From NCBI GenBank assembly GCA_958352145.1, contig CATWNM010000001.1, positions 62,001 through 126,000 of the forward strand: 64,000 bases of DNA, written 5' to 3'. Below the pieces are notes generated by a model. That model was not told the DNA's origin. It worked only from the letters and a program-made list of their open reading frames with translations, and did no database searches. Shown here one piece after another: positions 60,956 through 64,000 of the stretch (its first letter is position 1; each line of letters starts with the position of its first letter). Source of the DNA: an uncultured Eubacteriales bacterium. GTDB taxonomy: Bacteria > Bacillota > Clostridia > Oscillospirales > CAG-272. The position numbers and the translations under genes are program-made.

Positions 60956-62461
60956 TCACTCCCCCGCATGCATAATTCCAAGAATACCGAGTTCCTTTTC
61001 GGTAAGCCCCACGCCGCGCAGCATCAGGCGATTCCCGCGGAGCGTTTCGATCGAGTTGATCCCCATACCGCCCATCATCTCTTTGATTTCGTGCGTCCAT
61101 GCCTGAACCAAATGAATCAATCGCTGGCTGCCGATATCCGGATTCAGGCGCTTCACAAGATCCGGGCGCTGCGTCGCGATACCCCAGTTGCATTTTCCGC
61201 TGTGGCAGCTGCGGCAAAGATGACAACCGAGCGCCAGCAGCGCCGCCGTTCCGATATAAACCGCGTCCGCGCCGAGCGCAATGGCTTTGACCACATCTGC
61301 GCTGCTGCGGATGCTGCCGCCGACCACAAGTGAAACGCTCCCGCGGATTCCCTCTTCCCGCAGGCGCGTATCGACGGCGGCAAGCGCAAGCTCGATCGGG
61401 ATGCCTACGTTGTCCCGGATGCGGGTGGGCGCGGCGCCCGTGCCGCCCCGGAAGCCGTCGATGGCGATAATATCCGCGCCGCTGCGCGCGATGCCGCTGG
61501 CGATGGCGGCCACGTTATGCACAGCCGCGATCTTAACAATAATCGGCTTTTTATAACCGGTCGCTTCCTTCAGGGAATATACAAGCTGGCGCAGATCCTC
61601 GATCGAATAAATATCATGATGCGGCGCGGGCGAAATCGCGTCGCTCCCCTCGGGGATCATGCGCGTGCGCGCGACGTCCCCCACGATCTTAGCGCCCGGC
61701 AGATGTCCGCCGATGCCAGGCTTTGCCCCCTGCCCCATCTTGATCTCAATGGCCGCGCCCGCGCCAAGGTAATCCTTATGGACGCCAAAACGCCCCGACG
61801 CTACCTGTACGATTGTATTCGGGCCATACGCATAAAAATCCTCATGCAGTCCGCCCTCTCCCGTATTATAGCAGATACCGAGTTCCTTGGCGGCACGAGC
61901 AAGACTTGCGTGCGCATTGTATGAAATCGAACCGTAGGACATCGCCGAAAACATAATCGGCGTTTCAAGCTTGATCTGCGGTGCAAGATCGCATTGGATC
62001 TCGCCGTTTTCATCCCGGGTGATGCCGCGCGGCTTGGCGCCGAGGAAAACCTTGGTTTCCATCGGCTCGCGCAGCGGGTCGATGGAGGGGTTGGTGACCT
62101 GAGACGCATTGATCAGAATCTTATCCCAATAAATCGGATAATTTTTGGGGTTGCCCATAGAGGAAAGCAAAACGCCGCCGCTGGACGCCTGCCGGTACAC
62201 TTCCTGAATATTCTGCATCTGCCAGTTTGCATTCTCACGAAACGAATGGTCGCTCTTGACGATTTTGAGCGCGCGCGTCGGGCACAACGACACACAGCGA
62301 TGGCAGTTTACGCACTTTGACTCGTCCGCAACCATCGCGCCAAGCTCGGGATCAAAGCGATGAACTTCGTTTGCGCACTGTCGCTCGCAGACGCGGCAGC
62401 CGATGCACCGCTGCGGATTCCGAACGACTTCAAATTCCGGATATATGTATTCGATCGACAT
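60956..62461 (-). CDS. Glutamate synthase, FMN-binding subunit with N-terminal ferredoxin domain
   Basis: A 501-residue protein. Two 4Fe-4S motifs at the N-terminus (CIGCRVCERQC, CVNCHRCVSLCP) precede the FMN/3Fe-4S glutamate synthase domain (about 90-490). Landmarks are GAGAAIEIKMGQGAKPGIGG, AIDGFRGGTGAAPTRIRDN and CHLCRSCHSGKCNWG. It forms glutamate from 2-oxoglutarate and ammonia. TAATG overlap with the amidotransferase gene. Confidence 0.95.
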   Translation of the reverse strand: MSIEYIYPEFEVVRNPQRCIGCRVCERQCANEVHRFDPELGAMVADESKCVNCHRCVSLCPTRALKIVKSDHSFRENANWQMQNIQEVYRQASSGGVLLSSMGNPKNYPIYWDKILINASQVTNPSIDPLREPMETKVFLGAKPRGITRDENGEIQCDLAPQIKLETPIMFSAMSYGSISYNAHASLARAAKELGICYNTGEGGLHEDFYAYGPNTIVQVASGRFGVHKDYLGAGAAIEIKMGQGAKPGIGGHLPGAKIVGDVARTRMIPEGSDAISPAPHHDIYSIEDLRQLVYSLKEATGYKKPIIVKIAAVHNVAAIASGIARSGADIIAIDGFRGGTGAAPTRIRDNVGIPIELALAAVDTRLREEGIRGSVSLVVGGSIRSSADVVKAIALGADAVYIGTAALLALGCHLCRSCHSGKCNWGIATQRPDLVKRLNPDIGSQRLIHLVQAWTHEIKEMMGGMGINSIETLRGNRLMLRGVGLTEKELGILGIMHAGE

Positions 62462-63555
62462 TATTTTTTACCTCCGTCCAGGGTAAAAATGACCGGCTCT
62501 CCGCCGCGCGGCGCCCAGATTCTGTCCAGCTTCGGCGCAATCTCGCGGATTGCGGATTCCTCGCTGGCGACGTACACCATATCCTCCCGCTCGCCGATCA
62601 CCATCGAGCGGAGCTTGAGCCGGTCGTTCAGCGCCATCATACCGCCGGCAAAGCCGACGATAATCGAAAAGGGACCGGTAATCAAAAGGCTGGAATACAC
62701 GCTGCGCAGATAGGTGAGCCTCCGGCGCCGCTTCTCGTCCTTTATCGCGTCGATGGTATTCCAGAACGGCGCCGCAATCACCTCCGAAGCTTCTTTCATG
62801 GTCAGCCCCTCGATGCGGGTGAGATAATCCAGAATATAAGTGATAACCTCGGTATCGGTCTGAAGCGTACACTGATAACCATACATTTCTATAAAACGGC
62901 GGTTGGCGTCATAACTGGAAATTTCGCCGTTATGCACGACCGAAATATCCAGCAGTGCAAACGGATGCGCGCCGCCCCACCAGCCGGGCGTATTCGTCGG
63001 ATAGCGGCCGTGCGCCGTCCACATATACCCGCTGTATTCTTCGAGCTTGTAAAAGTCCGCCACATCTTCCGGGAAGCCCACTGCTTTGAACACGCCCATA
63101 TTTTTCCCGCTAGAAAAAACATAAGCGCCCGCAATCGAAACATTGATACGGAATACGCACTTAGAAACGAATTCGTCCTCAGAAAGCTGGCTTTCAGTCA
63201 GCTTTGTAGGCAGGGGGTGCACAAAATACCGCCAGATCAGCGGCGCGTCCGTAATGTTTTTATTCTGACGGATCGGAATCTTAGACAGATTGACTACGTC
63301 GAAGTGCGCGTCGATAAACCGTTCACATTCTTCGCGAACCTGCATATTCTCATAAAAGATATGCAAAGCGTATTCATCTTTATATTCAGGATAAATACCA
63401 TAACCCGCAAATCCGCCGCCAAGTCCGTTTGAACGGTCGTGCATCACCGCGATTGACTTTGCCACGATGTCTCCGCTCATCCGTTTTCCGCTGCGGGACA
63501 ACAGCGCAGACACCGCGCATCCCGAGGGGATTCTCACTTCTCCTTCTCTACGCAT
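62461..63555 (-). CDS. Glutamate synthase, class II glutamine amidotransferase subunit
   Basis: A 364-residue Ntn hydrolase that releases ammonia from glutamine. The catalytic Cys is in IPSGCAVSALL (Cys13), so a 12-residue leader must be removed to free its N-terminus. Conserved YMWTAHGRYPTNTPGWWGGAHPF and VVHNGEISSYDANR support the fold. ATG 63555 has GAGGAG upstream. First gene of the operon, behind the leader terminator. Confidence 0.93.
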   Translation of the reverse strand: MRREGEVRIPSGCAVSALLSRSGKRMSGDIVAKSIAVMHDRSNGLGGGFAGYGIYPEYKDEYALHIFYENMQVREECERFIDAHFDVVNLSKIPIRQNKNITDAPLIWRYFVHPLPTKLTESQLSEDEFVSKCVFRINVSIAGAYVFSSGKNMGVFKAVGFPEDVADFYKLEEYSGYMWTAHGRYPTNTPGWWGGAHPFALLDISVVHNGEISSYDANRRFIEMYGYQCTLQTDTEVITYILDYLTRIEGLTMKEASEVIAAPFWNTIDAIKDEKRRRRLTYLRSVYSSLLITGPFSIIVGFAGGMMALNDRLKLRSMVIGEREDMVYVASEESAIREIAPKLDRIWAPRGGEPVIFTLDGGKK

Positions 63556-63604
63556 AAGGGCTCCTCAACTTTCTTCCTCATAATTTATAAATGCAAAAGT
63601 ACGC

Positions 63605-63628
63605 AAAAAGGCGCCGTCATAGGCGCCT
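63605..63628 (-). terminator. Leader terminator (attenuator) of the glutamate synthase operon
   Basis: On the minus strand AGGCGCC and GGCGCCT pair around a 6-nt loop (TATGAC) and are followed by TTTTTG. It lies between the promoter and the first gene, about 50 nt before ATG 63555, so transcription of the operon needs antitermination. Confidence 0.75.
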
Positions 63629-63687
63629 CGTCTCCAAAGCATGGGGAGCAGCGCCCCTCTGCCAACCATCATCAGCATCGTGTATTT

Positions 63688-63716
63688 ATTGTAATGCATC
63701 TGCAAGGATTTGTCAA
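63688..63716 (-). promoter_or_regulatory. Promoter of the glutamate synthase operon
   Basis: On the minus strand TTGACA (63711-63716), 17 bp, TACAAT (63688-63693). Start near 63681. The leader of about 125 nt holds a GCAG/CTGC stem with an A-x-x-G loop (about 63646-63660) upstream of the terminator. Confidence 0.8.
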
Positions 63717-63870
63717 GGCAATTTTGACGAAAAATGAAATTTTTAATGTTCAAAAATTTCATTTAACAAAAAATATTTCACTTTTATTTGAATTTATGGA
63801 CATGTTTTGAATTTTTTGTATTGCATAAATTGCAACTTAAAAATTTTTGTGGTTTTTTTTGACAAACCCC

Positions 63871-63899
63871 TTGACAAGCGGATTTGACTCTGCTATAAT
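63871..63899 (+). promoter_or_regulatory. Promoter of the gene at the right edge
   Basis: TTGACA (63871-63876), 17 bp, TATAAT (63894-63899): the consensus. Start near 63906. Confidence 0.85.
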
Positions 63900-63907
63900 C
63901 ACACCAT

Positions 63908-63950
63908 CAGCAAAGGCGCTGCGCGGTTTTAAGCCGTAGCAGCGCCTTTT
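63908..63950 (+). promoter_or_regulatory. Leader hairpins of the edge gene
   Basis: CAGC-AAAGGC-GCTG (63908-63921) is a short stem with a 6-nt loop having A1 and G4, as in ANTAR targets. It competes with a longer stem, AAAGGCGCTGC (63912-63922) with GCAGCGCCTTTT (63939-63950), which ends in a T-run. A switch between antiterminator and terminator is possible. Confidence 0.45.
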
Positions 63951-63997
63951 GCATGTCCCGGGAGTATGATTAAATTTAAGTATTGGAGGACGATATC

Positions 63998-64000
63998 ATG
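63998..64000 (+). CDS. Start of a gene cut by the window edge
   Basis: ATG at the last three bases, with GGAGG 9 nt upstream. The product lies outside. Next to glutamate synthase, a nitrogen-assimilation gene such as glutamine synthetase is plausible, but this is inference only. Confidence 0.5.

Larger units (their letters stand above)
63556..63997. other. Divergent region between the glutamate synthase operon and the edge gene
   Basis: 441 bp with two strong promoters pointing apart. The minus one (63688-63716) drives the glutamate synthase operon through a leader with a terminator (63605-63628). The plus one (63871-63899) drives the gene starting at 63998, with a hairpin in its leader. 63730-63860 is AT-rich and shows nothing else. 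Confidence 0.6.

Noticed and set aside
62317..63432. Long plus-strand frame opposite the glutamine amidotransferase gene
   Set aside because: Antisense artefact of codon use; the minus-strand enzyme is secure.
1..64000. tRNA, rRNA or known riboswitch
   Set aside because: No T-loop consensus within a cloverleaf, no rRNA-like sequence and no conserved riboswitch core was found by eye. A covariance-model search was not possible here.

Overview
The window looks like the chromosome of a Gram-positive anaerobe of the Clostridia. The supporting signs are the rpsF-ssb-rpsR operon, surface proteins anchored by S-layer homology (SLH) domains, lipoprotein ABC binding proteins, MacAB/HlyD-like exporters with long coiled coils, a split clostridial-type glutamate synthase with an ANTAR regulator, and near-consensus sigma-A promoters with 17-bp spacers. 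No rRNA, tRNA or CRISPR array was found. Base composition is mixed through most of the window. Two stretches are visibly AT-rich and look acquired: about 2.6-5.4 kb, and 48.4-53.1 kb.

Layout. 0-2.4 kb: a polar amino-acid ABC importer. 2.5-5.4 kb: an AT-rich island with a LysR regulator, a GNAT acetyltransferase and a gene broken by an in-frame stop. 5.5-7.7 kb: a secreted SGNH esterase with SLH-like and beta-helix parts. 8-12.1 kb: a MacAB-like export operon. 12.3-19.1 kb: pseudouridine synthase, lactate permease, a MarR/acyl-CoA synthetase pair and cardiolipin synthase. 19.3-22 kb: a secreted sialidase-fold protein with copper-amine-oxidase-like stalk domains. 22.3-27.6 kb: a decayed MerR gene, rpsF-ssb-rpsR, a histidine phosphatase and small proteins. 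28-33 kb: a BMP-family (nucleoside-type) ABC importer. 33.4-36 kb: a phosphodiester glycosidase-like protein and a membrane protein with three repeat modules. 36.1-40.5 kb: a giant SLH surface protein and a small serine recombinase. 40.9-48.2 kb: a hybrid operon of two sugar-type permeases, an HlyD adaptor, a MacB-like ectodomain and a binding lipoprotein. 48.4-53.1 kb: a mobile element with a large serine recombinase. 53.3-57.7 kb: acyl-ACP thioesterase, fructose-bisphosphate aldolase, a MazF toxin and CTP synthase. 57.9-63.6 kb: the five-subunit glutamate synthase operon plus its ANTAR protein. At the right edge a further gene begins behind a strong promoter.

The most striking locus is 39743-39904. 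Two inverted 26-bp recombination-like sites, each built around a GT/AC central dinucleotide, enclose a 134-bp segment with a near-consensus promoter (TTGAAC-N17-TATAAT). The segment lies between the 1202-residue SLH surface protein and a small serine recombinase. The promoter currently points away from the surface-protein gene. Inversion would place it about 60 nt upstream of that gene's start codon. This is the signature of a phase-variable ON/OFF switch, here read in the OFF state.

A second regulatory logic is at the right end. The glutamate synthase operon has a strong promoter followed by an intrinsic terminator inside its own leader, and its last gene encodes an ANTAR antiterminator. This suggests autogenous control of nitrogen assimilation by antitermination.
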